This document shows positions 19,162 to 28,174 of a DNA stretch of 64,000 nt, one piece after another. Origin of the DNA: Saprospiraceae bacterium (GTDB taxonomy: Bacteria; Bacteroidota; Bacteroidia; Chitinophagales; Saprospiraceae); NCBI GenBank assembly GCA_020631235.1, contig JAHDHQ010000008.1, positions 1 through 64,000 on the forward strand, given 5' to 3'. The translations under genes were made by a program, and so were the position numbers. The notes under the pieces are model-generated. The model was not told where the DNA came from. It did not search any database and saw only the letters and a list, made by a program, of their open reading frames with translations. Every line of letters starts with the position of its first letter. The stretch's first letter is position 1.

Positions 19162-20025
19162 ATGAAACTTTACTTTATTGCTGGTTTTTGTTGCTTATTT
19201 ACGTTAAGCTTAAGTGCACAAAATAAATCCGAAACGACCACTCGTGTGATCATAGAAATGGAAGAAAATGTAAATGGTACAATCACCAAAGAGAAAAAAG
19301 TATTAGAAGGAGACGAAGCCATTAAATACCTTGAAGAAAATAAAGTAGATGAAGCGTCTGAAGATGTAGAAATCGAAATCGAAAAAGAAGTGGATGGTGT
19401 ACAATCCATTAATCTAAATGATGATGGAGAAACACAATCATACAAGATTGTCACTAAAGAAAACGGGGAAGAAAAAACCATAGAGTGGGACGGGAAAGGA
19501 GAGATGCCTGCAGAAATGGAGCAAATCATGAAAGATTTCGATGTAGACATTGAAACTAATGGAGATCAACGTACGATTAAAATAACAGACCAGTCTGAAG
19601 AAGGAGAACCAGAAGTGCGAAGAAGAATGAAAATGAAAACAGCCGATGGTAAGGTTATGGAATGGGACGGAACTGGTGAGATACCTGCTGAGATGAAAAG
19701 AATGATGGAGGAGGAAGGCGAACACAACACCTTTGTTTTCAAGAACGAAAAAGACTTCATGGCTAAAGATCCCAATAAAGCAAGATTAGGCGTGATGATC
19801 AAAGAAGAAAATGGTGTTGTAATAGTGGATGATGTAATTAAAGATTCTGCCGCAGAAAAAGCAGGGATTCAGTCAGGAGATCATATTGTTAAGGTAGACG
19901 ACACCGAGATAGACTCTATGGACCGATTGTTATCTGAGATGGGAACACTTAGGCCTGGAGATAAAATAGATATTATAATCAAAGTCAATGGTTTAAAAGA
20001 AAAAACCTTAAAGGTCCAATTATAA
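19162..20025 (+). CDS. Secreted PDZ-domain protein with internal repeat
   Basis: 287 residues with signal peptide (FCCLFTLSLSAQN). The middle is acidic and repetitive: two copies of an IEWDG-GEmPAEM-x2-mM unit at about residues 104-125 and 163-184, in a Glu/Lys-rich context. A C-terminal PDZ domain spans 207-287 (ARLGVMIKE, then DSAAEKAGIQSGDHIVKVDDTEI), as in HtrA-type proteases but without a protease domain. It probably binds C-termini or envelope partners. Rho-independent terminator follows. Confidence 0.8.
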   Translation: MKLYFIAGFCCLFTLSLSAQNKSETTTRVIIEMEENVNGTITKEKKVLEGDEAIKYLEENKVDEASEDVEIEIEKEVDGVQSINLNDDGETQSYKIVTKENGEEKTIEWDGKGEMPAEMEQIMKDFDVDIETNGDQRTIKITDQSEEGEPEVRRRMKMKTADGKVMEWDGTGEIPAEMKRMMEEEGEHNTFVFKNEKDFMAKDPNKARLGVMIKEENGVVIVDDVIKDSAAEKAGIQSGDHIVKVDDTEIDSMDRLLSEMGTLRPGDKIDIIIKVNGLKEKTLKVQL

Positions 20026-20046
20026 ATAAAAAATTTTGGTGTAAAG

Positions 20047-20086
20047 AAAGGGGAAATGTCGATGATGTTTTCCCTTTTATTTTTTA
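20047..20086 (+). terminator. Rho-independent terminator, possibly bidirectional
   Basis: The stem AAAGGGGAAA/TTTTCCCTTT with an 11-base loop, followed by TTTATTTTTT, lies 22 bases after the PDZ-protein stop. The opposite-strand GNAT gene ends just beyond it, so it may serve both. Confidence 0.75.
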
Positions 20087-20641
20087 CTACTTGCCCTTTG
20101 AACCTTCGCTTCTCTGAAAGAATTCTTTAGGGTATTCTACCATTCCACTCACTCCTTGTAATGCATCTTTTACTAATTCTTTGACAAAACCATTTTCTAT
20201 GGGTACTTCAAAAGGAAAACGTATACCAAATGAGGCCGCCTGTAAATACCCAAATCTTGGATAATAGGCGGCATGACCCACAAGTACAATAGAAGTATAG
20301 CCTAAAGCTTTCGCTTTAATATGCGCTTCCTTAATTAAGCGACTACCGATTCCCATAGATTGGTATTGTGGAAGGACGGAAACAGGAGCTAAAGCCAGGG
20401 AAATATGTGTTTTATTTCCTTGTTTAATGATGATTTTGCTTAAGAGTATATGTGCGATAATTTTTTCTTCAAATAGAGCAACTATTGATAATTCGGGGAT
20501 AAAAGCTTTTGACCGTCTTAATCGTTCTACTAAATACGGTTCTTGTTGGTCACTTAATGCTTCTTCTTTAAATGCTTTAGCAATGACATCAAAAACGGCA
20601 TGATGATCAGTAGCTTTTTCTTTTCTAATAAATATCTCCAT
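20087..20641 (-). CDS. GNAT-family N-acetyltransferase, YhbS-like
   Basis: 184 residues. The acetyl-CoA pyrophosphate-binding motif A is LAPVSVLPQYQSMGIGSRLI (about residues 85-104, with Q/R-x-x-G-x-G/A), followed by VLVGHAAYYPRFGY, the strand-loop that marks the YhbS/COG3153 branch. The N-terminal IRKEKATDHHAVFDVIAKAF is the first strand and helix. The substrate is unknown. Soluble. Confidence 0.85.
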   Translation of the reverse strand: MEIFIRKEKATDHHAVFDVIAKAFKEEALSDQQEPYLVERLRRSKAFIPELSIVALFEEKIIAHILLSKIIIKQGNKTHISLALAPVSVLPQYQSMGIGSRLIKEAHIKAKALGYTSIVLVGHAAYYPRFGYLQAASFGIRFPFEVPIENGFVKELVKDALQGVSGMVEYPKEFFQRSEGSKGK

Positions 20642-20671
20642 GCATATAAATTACGTAGTCCAATGTATCAC

Positions 20672-22243
20672 TTATTTTAAAATATAAGCCATTCGATTAA
20701 ATTCCCGAATCTTAAGACTATCAACAGCGAGTGGTCGAAGCGAGTCGGCTGGATATGTATAGCTATCGTAAATGAGTGGCCGGCTGTCGACTTCGAGGGT
20801 GCGTTTATTAGCTTTCATAGCGCTGGATGCTAGATAAAAAGAACTGGTACGATCCATTCGAGAGTTGCCATAAATGGCAAAATTAGGATACTTTGAAGCT
20901 ATCCGTATTGCATCAGCTCTGACCACACTACCTAAATCATCATTAATCCTAGTAGGTATAATTACACCATTAAACCAAATACGTATAACTAATAATACCA
21001 CCACCATGGCCGGAAGCATAAGCTTGGGTTTTTTCCAAATGACAAAGGCCAACAAGATACATACGAGACCCGCTAAAACACACCATATAGCGTAGCCATC
21101 GATCGCTTGAACTTTGGACTCTATCACACTATATAAAATACCTAAACCCGCCAAGCCCGATAAACTAACAAATAGAAACTTCAAGTAAATAATCCATTTA
21201 GTTTCAGCCTCCCAATGCAACTTGAGTAGATAGACAAAAAAAGTAAAGTATATCGGGATCAGCATGATAATGTAACGAGGATAAACCCCTGGTGAAACCC
21301 AATAAACCGTAATATTGGATAAAAACATGATAGCATTAAAAGCAATAAATTCATTGGCAAAGGCTTTTTTTACTTGTTCGACATTGAACAATAAAAGACT
21401 GAGCAATGACCAGGGTAAAAAATGGAAAATATTTTCAAAAGGATACGTGAACAAATGCAATATAGAGTCGAGGATACCATTGCTAACAACGGTTCTTCTA
21501 AGTGACTGATCAAGCAAAGGACCTAAAGCTTCTTGGACATCATTATACTGGTAATAAATGAGGTAATAACCACCAATTAAAATACTCAGAATGACTAAAC
21601 CAAGTAAATGACTTAAATGGAAAAATCCTTTCCATTTTCGTTTCCATAAATAAAATCCACCATAGGACAAAGCAATAAAAACTAAAGATGGGAAGCCTTT
21701 CATTAAGTAGCCCACACCTGAGAGAAAATATACGCAAGCTGCTTGCCAGTACCTTTTTTTACGTAATCTAAATATTAATATAATACTCAGATAAGTGAGC
21801 AGAGAGTACGAAATATCGATTAAAGCCAAAAAAGAATCCCAAAATAATATCCTTCCGCAAGTGAGAAACATCATGCTATTAATGAAAGCCCAAGATTTAC
21901 CTAAGTGTTCCTTAGTCAGTGCATAAATTAAACCGACATACAGCAGTAAAAAGATAATATTGGGAAGACGACTGGTCCACTCATTGGCTACTCCCGTTAA
22001 CCAATAGCTAAAAGCAATAACCCAATTATAAATGGGAGGTTTATAATAGTAGAAATCACCATTTATACTAGGCACAAAATACTGACCCGTATCTAGCATT
22101 TCTAGCGCAACAATTGCCCTTATGGCTTCGTCTTCGATGAAAGTAAGTGAACCTAAATGTATGAGAAGTGCAGGAAAGATAAGCAGTATAATGGCTATTA
22201 TCCATATCGGCTTAATGCTAAATATATTATCCCTTTTGTTCAA
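20672..22243 (-). CDS. Glycosyltransferase family 39 (ArnT/PMT-like) membrane protein
   Basis: 523 residues with about 11-12 transmembrane helices. The first periplasmic loop contains the diagnostic FIEDEAIRAIVALEMLDTGQYFVP (Asp/Glu near residue 35) and YYYKPPIYNWVIAFS, characteristic of the GT-C (PMT/ArnT) fold that uses polyprenyl-phosphate sugar donors. The target is unknown (lipid A, glycan or protein). It overlaps the M16 peptidase gene by 17 bases. Confidence 0.85.
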   Translation of the reverse strand: MNKRDNIFSIKPIWIIAIILLIFPALLIHLGSLTFIEDEAIRAIVALEMLDTGQYFVPSINGDFYYYKPPIYNWVIAFSYWLTGVANEWTSRLPNIIFLLLYVGLIYALTKEHLGKSWAFINSMMFLTCGRILFWDSFLALIDISYSLLTYLSIILIFRLRKKRYWQAACVYFLSGVGYLMKGFPSLVFIALSYGGFYLWKRKWKGFFHLSHLLGLVILSILIGGYYLIYYQYNDVQEALGPLLDQSLRRTVVSNGILDSILHLFTYPFENIFHFLPWSLLSLLLFNVEQVKKAFANEFIAFNAIMFLSNITVYWVSPGVYPRYIIMLIPIYFTFFVYLLKLHWEAETKWIIYLKFLFVSLSGLAGLGILYSVIESKVQAIDGYAIWCVLAGLVCILLAFVIWKKPKLMLPAMVVVLLVIRIWFNGVIIPTRINDDLGSVVRADAIRIASKYPNFAIYGNSRMDRTSSFYLASSAMKANKRTLEVDSRPLIYDSYTYPADSLRPLAVDSLKIREFNRMAYILK

Positions 22244-23474
22244 TCGGTAAATAGATTATTTCATTTGTCTTTTCCTCGGTAAATAGTTCCTTACTTATGC
22301 GAAGCATTTGTGAAGTGCTTACCCCATCATAGGCTGTCATTTGATCATTAATCAACTGTGTATTACCTATGCTATCAAAATAAGCTAAGCTCATGGCTTT
22401 GTTTAAAATCGAAGTCTCAGAAAAGGCCATATGCGAAACCAAACTATTTTTGATTTTTTGCAACTCGTAAGTAGTAACTCCTTCCTTTTTAAGAAAGCTT
22501 AATTCCTTCCAAATAGTGTCACGACATTGATCAATCGAAATACCATCCGCAGGTTTTGCTTCTATGATAAACAAACCTGGACCATGGGTTCCTGTGATAT
22601 AGACATTAATAGAACTAAATATGCTTTGTTCAATGACGTATTTCTTGTAAAACCTGGATGTTTTTCCATAACCTAATACATCCGATAAAAGATCGTAGGT
22701 ATAATAATCAGGATGTATGCGTGGGTGCATCGGAAAAGCTAGCATAATCGATGCTGTTGGCACTTTTCCATATACTGTCTTAGTTCTTTTAGAGGTTTGT
22801 GTAGGCTCTTTGCCCAGCAATGGTTGGACGGTTTGGTTTGATTTAAAATCTCCAAACCATTTATTAACTAAATCAAAGGCTTTATCATTTTCTATATTAC
22901 CTGTTATAGAAATGGTCGCATTGGATGGATCGTAGAATCGAGCATAAAAATCCAATGCATTTTCTTTACTTATGGAGGACACATGTTCAGGAGTAAAGCC
23001 GATGGTAGGCCATTTGTAAGGATACTTTTGGTAACATAGGTCGCTTACATGATGCCAAAGATCTCCATAAGGTCGATTTAAGCACGTTTCATTAAACTCT
23101 TCGATTACGACCTTTTTTTGGATAGCTACATTGTTGTCGGATAAATCTAAAAACTTCATCCGATCTGATTCTAACCATAAAGCAGTCTCAATATTTTCTG
23201 AGGGTATGATGTCGTAATAGTTTGTAATATCTGCATTGGTGAATGCATTATTTTCACCACCTACTTCTTGCAATGGTAAATCAAAATCTTCAACGTGTTT
23301 AGAGCCAGAAAACATCAGATGTTCGAATAAATGAGCAATGCCCGTTTGGCTGGAATGTTCGTTTCTAGACCCCACTTTATATAAGACATTAACAATGGCT
23401 AAAGGACTTGTTTTATCATAATGACTTATGACCTTTAAACCATTGGATAATTTTTTTTCTTGAAATGTTACCAT
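22227..23474 (-). CDS. M16-family zinc metallopeptidase
   Basis: 415 residues from the ATG at 23474; a further ATG two codons upstream is possible. The inverted zinc motif HLFEHLMF (HxxEH, residues about 48-52) is present, and the distal Glu lies in VVIEEFNE. These are the catalytic elements of pitrilysin/insulysin peptidases. It is a single-unit M16 of about 415 residues, not preceded by a signal peptide, so it is probably cytoplasmic. A second non-catalytic subunit is common in this family but is not adjacent here. Confidence 0.9.
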   Translation of the reverse strand: MVTFQEKKLSNGLKVISHYDKTSPLAIVNVLYKVGSRNEHSSQTGIAHLFEHLMFSGSKHVEDFDLPLQEVGGENNAFTNADITNYYDIIPSENIETALWLESDRMKFLDLSDNNVAIQKKVVIEEFNETCLNRPYGDLWHHVSDLCYQKYPYKWPTIGFTPEHVSSISKENALDFYARFYDPSNATISITGNIENDKAFDLVNKWFGDFKSNQTVQPLLGKEPTQTSKRTKTVYGKVPTASIMLAFPMHPRIHPDYYTYDLLSDVLGYGKTSRFYKKYVIEQSIFSSINVYITGTHGPGLFIIEAKPADGISIDQCRDTIWKELSFLKKEGVTTYELQKIKNSLVSHMAFSETSILNKAMSLAYFDSIGNTQLINDQMTAYDGVSTSQMLRISKELFTEEKTNEIIYLPIEQKG

Positions 23475-23521
23475 GACCAAATTAAAGTGGACCGCGAAGA
23501 TAAAGGCTAGAAACTACAAAG

Positions 23522-24196
23522 CTAATAGAACATTGATTTTCTTGGAAAATTTTGATTGCTTATTAAATGCTCCCAAAATATTTCTTTACTGATCATTTCT
23601 GCTCCCATGCTCACTAAATGTTTGGTCTCTTGCTGGCAGTCGATCATGATAAATCCAGCTTTTTCTAATCGTCTAGCTAAAAAGATCAGCGCCAGTTTTG
23701 ATGTGTTTGGGGCAAGGCTAAACATAGATTCTCCATAAAATACTTTGCCTATACATACACCATACAATCCTCCTACTAGCTGATTTTTATCGTATACTTC
23801 GACCGAATGAGCATGACCGGCTTTATGCAGATTTATATAGGCTTGCTTCATATCGTCTGTTATCCACGTATCTTCTTGCCCCAGTCGTTTGACGGTTTTA
23901 CATTGATGTATAACGCCTGCAAAATCGTGATCCACCTTGATCGTGTACGATTCTTTTTTTAAGAATGCGTGCATACTTTTGCTCACCTTAATGTGGCTAG
24001 GGTAGAGTACACATCTAGGTGAAGTAAACCACCAGACAATCGGATCTTCTGCATTAAACCAAGGAAATATTCCTGAGCTATAAGCTTGTATAAGGGTACT
24101 AACCTTTAGGTTTCCACCTACAGCTAATAAACCATCTTCAGTGGCTAAAAAGGGATGCGGAAAAAAGGGAACATTGTGTTCTTGTAAAAGAAACAA
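23522..24196 (-). CDS. aat: Leucyl/phenylalanyl-tRNA-protein transferase (Aat)
   Basis: 224 residues from a TTG start; no in-frame ATG precedes it. The enzyme moves Leu or Phe from tRNA to the N-terminus of proteins starting with Lys or Arg, making an N-degron. Family signatures: FPHPFLATEDGLLAVGGNL, YSSGIFPWFNAEDPIVWW, SPRCVLYP, W-ITDDMKQAYINLHKAGHAHSVE and the C-terminal MIDCQQETKHLVSMGAEMI. Its start is 5 bases after the clpS stop, so it forms an operon with clpS, the adaptor that delivers the same N-degrons to Clp. Confidence 0.93.
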   Translation of the reverse strand: MFLLQEHNVPFFPHPFLATEDGLLAVGGNLKVSTLIQAYSSGIFPWFNAEDPIVWWFTSPRCVLYPSHIKVSKSMHAFLKKESYTIKVDHDFAGVIHQCKTVKRLGQEDTWITDDMKQAYINLHKAGHAHSVEVYDKNQLVGGLYGVCIGKVFYGESMFSLAPNTSKLALIFLARRLEKAGFIMIDCQQETKHLVSMGAEMISKEIFWEHLISNQNFPRKSMFY

Positions 24197-24201
24197 AGTA
24201 T

Positions 24202-24507
24202 TTATTCGCTGACGAATGTTTCGATAACTGCAGAAAGACCTCGATCAACTAAAGCATCTTTCATAGGCTTTAACTGTTTAAAGGCACCTGTTTTTGCAGT
24301 TGCTTTTCCTTTAAAATGAATGATTAAAGAAAGTTGCTCTGACTGTTCGAAGGTATGATTACAAACTTCCATAAGCGATTCTATCACCCAATCAAAGGTG
24401 TTATAATCATCATTGTATATAATTAATTGAGCGGTTTCATTGATGGTTTGGGCCTCCTTTACTAATACTACTTCTTCTTCGATCGAGTAGGTATTTTCTA
24501 ATATCAT
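24202..24507 (-). CDS. clpS: ClpS adaptor protein for N-degron substrates
   Basis: 101 residues. The ClpS core runs from about residue 25: LIIYNDDYNTFDWVIESLMEVCNHTFEQSEQL, where the ND(D)-x-x-T-F segment recognises N-terminal bulky hydrophobic residues. KGKATAKTGAFKQL and the C-terminal LVDRGLSAVIE bind ClpA or ClpC. It lies immediately upstream of aat. The flexible N-terminal tail is present. No ClpA or ClpC gene is in the window. Confidence 0.93.
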   Translation of the reverse strand: MILENTYSIEEEVVLVKEAQTINETAQLIIYNDDYNTFDWVIESLMEVCNHTFEQSEQLSLIIHFKGKATAKTGAFKQLKPMKDALVDRGLSAVIETFVSE

Positions 24508-24524
24508 GTCAATAATTTAAATAA

Positions 24525-24992
24525 TTAACAAGAAGCTAATGTGCTCTTTATTTCTTCAAAGTTGGGTAAATCTGTTGGTTTTTCCAACACTTCCGCGTAT
24601 CTAATTGTTCCTTCGGCATCGATTACGAAGGCAGAACGCTTAGAAACGCCTCTCATTCCAAAGGCAAAGTCTGCGTACAAACAACCATAGGACTGACTTA
24701 CTTCTTTATTAAAATCAGACAAGAGATCCATATTGTAGCCTTCTTTTTCTTTAAATTGCTCAAGGGTGAAAAGGGAATCTACAGAGATACCTAGTACTTC
24801 TGCATTTAAATTATTGTATTCTGCCTTCTCATCTCTTATTTGACACAATTCTTGAGTGCAGACCCCTGTAAAAGCTAGTGGAAAAAATAAAAGAACTACA
24901 TTTTTTCCTCGAAAAGATTCGATGGATACTTCTTCTTTATTTGTGTTATAAAGGCTAAATAAGGGAGCTTTATCACCTGGTTTTAAACTCAT
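24525..24992 (-). CDS. Peroxiredoxin, AhpC/TSA family
   Basis: 155 residues from the ATG at 24992 (MSLKPGDKAP), chosen because the family starts there. The thioredoxin-fold protein has the peroxidatic Cys45 in FTGVCTQELC, with Cys50 as a candidate resolving cysteine. Further motifs: VVLLFFPLAFT and GVSKRSAFVIDAEGTIRYAEV. It reduces hydroperoxides using a thioredoxin-type donor; the TGVC form is AhpE-like. It lies 17 bases before clpS, on the same strand. Confidence 0.9.
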   Translation of the reverse strand: MSLKPGDKAPLFSLYNTNKEEVSIESFRGKNVVLLFFPLAFTGVCTQELCQIRDEKAEYNNLNAEVLGISVDSLFTLEQFKEKEGYNMDLLSDFNKEVSQSYGCLYADFAFGMRGVSKRSAFVIDAEGTIRYAEVLEKPTDLPNFEEIKSTLASC

Positions 24993-25119
24993 GGAACGTG
25001 TTTTTTGTAGGCGCAAATGTAATTTATTTATCAAAGTTGCGCTTGGATTTTAATAAATAAAAATAATTAGGATGCGTAATTCACAAATACTAAGTTTCTT
25101 AGCGTAAGATTTAATTTTT

Positions 25120-26016
25120 TTGACATTTATTGATTTGTCTGAAGCAGGGAATATTCGATCATATATAGAGTTACACATAGCTGTATTGTTGTACGGTTTT
25201 ACAGCCATTTTAGGTGATTTGATAAGCCTAAATGCTTTAAATATTGTTTGGTGGCGGGTGTTTCTCAGTTCGGCAGTACTGCTATTTTTAGTGCGCATCA
25301 GCCGTTTAGTACAAGATGTGGGCTGGCCTACCATTATAAGACTTTCTTTTGTAGGAGTATTAATCGCACTGCATTGGGTCACTTTTTATGGGGCCATCAA
25401 ATTAGCTAATGCTTCTATAGCACTGGTTTGTTTCGGTACCACTCCTTTTTTTACTTCTTTGTTTGAGCCTTTAGTATTTAGAAAGGCTTTTGTAAAATTG
25501 GATATTATGATAGGCTTGATAGTGATACCAGCCATGATGCTCATCGTATATTCTGTGGATTTGAGCATGCGTTTAGGTATTTATGTGGGTATATTATCGG
25601 CCGCTTTATCAGCATTATTTACCTCTTTGAGTAAGTTGTGGATGGGGGAAGTATCACCCTTTAGAATAAGCTTTATAGAATTAGCTAGTGCTTTTATCTT
25701 TTTATGTTTGGTGGTTCCTTTTTTTGTGGGTTCTGTTTCAGATCTTACTCCTCAGGGAAATGATTGGTTTTATTTGATATTTTTAGCGGTATTTTGTACT
25801 TGTTTAGCGTTTTATTTGACGGTAAGAAGTTTAAAGAAACTGTCTGCGTTTAACGTAAATTTGGCGATCAATTTAGAGCCTGTATACGGTATATTATTGG
25901 CTATTTTTATTCTGGATGAACATAAAGAATTAAATCTATCTTTTTATATCGGTGCTTTTGTCATAATTCTTGCGGTATTTTCATATCCGATGATTAAGAA
26001 AAGAATTAAACGATGA
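25120..26016 (+). CDS. EamA/DMT-superfamily transporter
   Basis: About 298 residues with ten predicted helices and two EamA repeats (first ELHIAVLLYGFTAILGDLI, second GEVSPFRISFIELASAF and following). Typical GVLIALHWVTFYGAIKLANAS lies at about residues 75-95. The start is a TTG at 25120; another TTG at 25132 is equally good and no ATG is available, so the N-terminus is uncertain. Probably an inner-membrane metabolite exporter, with substrate unknown. It overlaps the methyltransferase gene by 4 bases. Confidence 0.8.
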   Translation: MTFIDLSEAGNIRSYIELHIAVLLYGFTAILGDLISLNALNIVWWRVFLSSAVLLFLVRISRLVQDVGWPTIIRLSFVGVLIALHWVTFYGAIKLANASIALVCFGTTPFFTSLFEPLVFRKAFVKLDIMIGLIVIPAMMLIVYSVDLSMRLGIYVGILSAALSALFTSLSKLWMGEVSPFRISFIELASAFIFLCLVVPFFVGSVSDLTPQGNDWFYLIFLAVFCTCLAFYLTVRSLKKLSAFNVNLAINLEPVYGILLAIFILDEHKELNLSFYIGAFVIILAVFSYPMIKKRIKR

Positions 26017-26645
26017 CCATAGACGAATCAGCTATTCTAAAATACTGCGAAGACCACAGTACGCCTGCAGCTGACTATTTAAAAGCCTTAGAGCGAGCGA
26101 CGCATATACAAATGCTTAAGCCGAGTTATATTTCTGGCTTTTGCCAAGGTCGTTTTTTGTCTCTACTCAGTCGTCTTCATAAACCATCTTTTGTGCTTGA
26201 GATAGGCACTTTTACGGGTTATTCTACACTTTGCTTTGCGGAAGGTTTGGCTGAAGGTGGAAAGATTATAAGTTTTGAAATCAACCAAGAATTGGCGGCA
26301 TTCCATGCTTCATTTTTTCCGACAACTCCCTACGATGATCAGATCGAAATAAGATATCAGGATGCATTGGATGGCTTAGCTGAGATAGATGAGGCTATTG
26401 ATTTAGTTTTTATCGATGCTGCGAAAAAGGATTATAGCGAGTACCATGATTTAATCTGTGATAAAGTGAGATCAGGAGGTTTAATTATCGCAGATAATGT
26501 GCTTTGGAAAGGAAAGATAGTCGACGGGCAGGATAATAAAAGTGCCTCATTAAGAGCTTATAATAAGAAGGTTTTAGAAGATGATCAGTTAATAAACATG
26601 CTTTTACCTCTAGGAGATGGTTATCAAGTCATGATTAAGAGATAG
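26013..26645 (+). CDS. SAM-dependent O-methyltransferase (caffeoyl-CoA OMT family)
   Basis: 210 residues of the class I methyltransferase fold. SAM motif I is VLEIGTFTGYSTLCFAEGL, acidic residue 2 is ISFEINQEL, and DLVFIDAAKKDYSEYHD and LIIADNVLWKGKI form the metal- and substrate-binding end, as in COMT/caffeoyl-CoA methyltransferases that need a divalent metal (D-x-x-K-x-x-Y). The substrate is unknown. ATGA overlap with the transporter gene upstream. Confidence 0.88.
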   Translation: MTIDESAILKYCEDHSTPAADYLKALERATHIQMLKPSYISGFCQGRFLSLLSRLHKPSFVLEIGTFTGYSTLCFAEGLAEGGKIISFEINQELAAFHASFFPTTPYDDQIEIRYQDALDGLAEIDEAIDLVFIDAAKKDYSEYHDLICDKVRSGGLIIADNVLWKGKIVDGQDNKSASLRAYNKKVLEDDQLINMLLPLGDGYQVMIKR

Positions 26646-27583
26646 TGAAGAGTAATCAGAAAATATATAAAGATTTTTTTGGCCAATGTCGGGACGTTTT
26701 TCCGGTGAGTATGCATCCTTGGAACTTAGATGTCATGACCGATGGAAAATGGGATGCGGTTATCTTGCAAAAGGGAACAGATGTTCATGCGGTATGGCCC
26801 TATTATTTGAAAAAAAAATATGGTATTGCGTACATCACAATGCCTGTTTTGACTAAGTGGATGGGTCCAGTTTTTAATCCCAAAATTGGGCAACAAAAAA
26901 GAGCTAGTATTATCAGAGAAATGATGGATCAATTTCCATCAGTAAGTTATCAAGATCAAAACTTCCCATACGAAAATATAGATTGGTCCCCTTTCGAATG
27001 GGTAGGTTTAGAACAATCCATTAAATATAGTTTTCGGATTGATTTAAGGCAAGGCATCAGCGCACTAAAAAGTGGGATGATTAAGCAGTACCAAAAGATC
27101 ATTGATCAGTTTCCTGCGGAAGCATTTAAGATCTATAGAGACGATGATATTGTGGGGTTTTATGCAAAGAGTAAGGATATATTTCATCAACAAGGTCTAA
27201 ATATTCCCTATAGCTTGGATCAATTGTCTAGCCAGTTCAAGGCCTCGGAAGTTCATGATCAGGGCGCACTATTCTCGATTAAAGACGGAGATGGGCAAAT
27301 ACACAGCTCGGTTTTTTTATTGTGGGATGATACGAGTTGTTATACACACGTGATTGTCGATGATAAAGCTTTGCGATCGAGCAAGGCTTCATTTTATTTG
27401 ATTTGGTACTTGATGCTTTTTGCTAAGGATACATTACAAAAGGACTTCTTTGATTTTGAAGGGAGCATGATAAAAGGAGTGCAGGAAGTGCGGAAAAATT
27501 TCGGTGCTCTTCCCGTAATGTATCATCGTGCGTTTAAGTACAAGCATGGCTTGCTTAAGCTTTTACATGGTTTCTTACGCTAA
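26645..27583 (+). CDS. GNAT/FemAB-like acyltransferase
   Basis: 312 residues from a GTG that overlaps the previous stop by one base. The sequence resembles the FemAB/peptidoglycan-interpeptide-bridge GNAT family: a first acyltransferase half with VILQKG and YGIAYITMPVLTKWMGPVF, and a second half with DGQIHSSVFLLWDDTSCYTHVIVDD, SKASFYLIWYLM and DFFDFEGSMIKGVQEVRKNFGALPV, where EGSMIKGV..RKNFGA is characteristic. It may transfer an amino acid or fatty acyl group. Third gene of an operon with the transporter and methyltransferase. Confidence 0.7.
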   Translation: MKSNQKIYKDFFGQCRDVFPVSMHPWNLDVMTDGKWDAVILQKGTDVHAVWPYYLKKKYGIAYITMPVLTKWMGPVFNPKIGQQKRASIIREMMDQFPSVSYQDQNFPYENIDWSPFEWVGLEQSIKYSFRIDLRQGISALKSGMIKQYQKIIDQFPAEAFKIYRDDDIVGFYAKSKDIFHQQGLNIPYSLDQLSSQFKASEVHDQGALFSIKDGDGQIHSSVFLLWDDTSCYTHVIVDDKALRSSKASFYLIWYLMLFAKDTLQKDFFDFEGSMIKGVQEVRKNFGALPVMYHRAFKYKHGLLKLLHGFLR

Positions 27584-27666
27584 GCTTTTAGCTACTTTCA
27601 TTTTGTGAATTTAGATGCCTTTTGCTAGGACCGACCTTGTATTTTTAGGCTTATTAAAACAAGCTA

Positions 27667-28158
27667 TTATTTCCTTATTTGATGATTATACGCACCAAAT
27701 TCATTGCCTTCAAATATTATTTCATCATTGTGCCTCACGATCATGGTTTCTATTTCTAAATATTGACAATTATTGTTTAACGTATATGCTAAGTTGACTA
27801 TATCAGTCTGGGTGACGATGGTGTCAATTTCGTTTATTTCTAAAAAGTCCAATTGGTATTCTAAGAAATGAATGGCGTTTAGATCAATGGTAGCAGGATC
27901 GTTGGTTCCATTTTCTTGCCATTCTTTTAAATCCACTATACCATCGTCGACAATGTTCACAAAATTTCCATTGATCAATATCCGAATAGGATCACTAATT
28001 CTTACATCTTCATTATCATCAAGAAATATTATGCGTATCTCTCGTTCAAAAAAAGCTAGACCTTCACATGAATCGATAGCGCACGAATGTAAGGAAAGAG
28101 CGAAAAGCATAAATGCCATTCTGATAGCCATTTGATGGGTTTTTATTGGCAGCTTCAT
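27667..28158 (-). CDS. Hypothetical lipoprotein
   Basis: 163 residues with a lipobox (ALSLHSC, Cys26 counting from the first Met). An internal ATG at 28131 is also a plausible start. The mature domain is rich in Asn, Asp, Glu and Ile with a beta-sandwich-like pattern (IRILINGNFVNIVDDGIVDLKEW). No family recognised. It follows the T9SS-domain gene on the same strand, 16 bases apart. Confidence 0.55.
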   Translation of the reverse strand: MKLPIKTHQMAIRMAFMLFALSLHSCAIDSCEGLAFFEREIRIIFLDDNEDVRISDPIRILINGNFVNIVDDGIVDLKEWQENGTNDPATIDLNAIHFLEYQLDFLEINEIDTIVTQTDIVNLAYTLNNNCQYLEIETMIVRHNDEIIFEGNEFGAYNHQIRK

Positions 28159-28174
28159 CTTGGCCTAATTCAGC

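Noticed and set aside
19438-19725. Minus-strand frame inside the PDZ protein
   Set aside because: Opposite a codon-biased repetitive region, which produces false open frames; no homology pattern.
25050-25382. 110-codon minus-strand frame opposite the EamA transporter
   Set aside because: It lies opposite the start of a clear transporter gene and has no family resemblance, so I treat it as a shadow.
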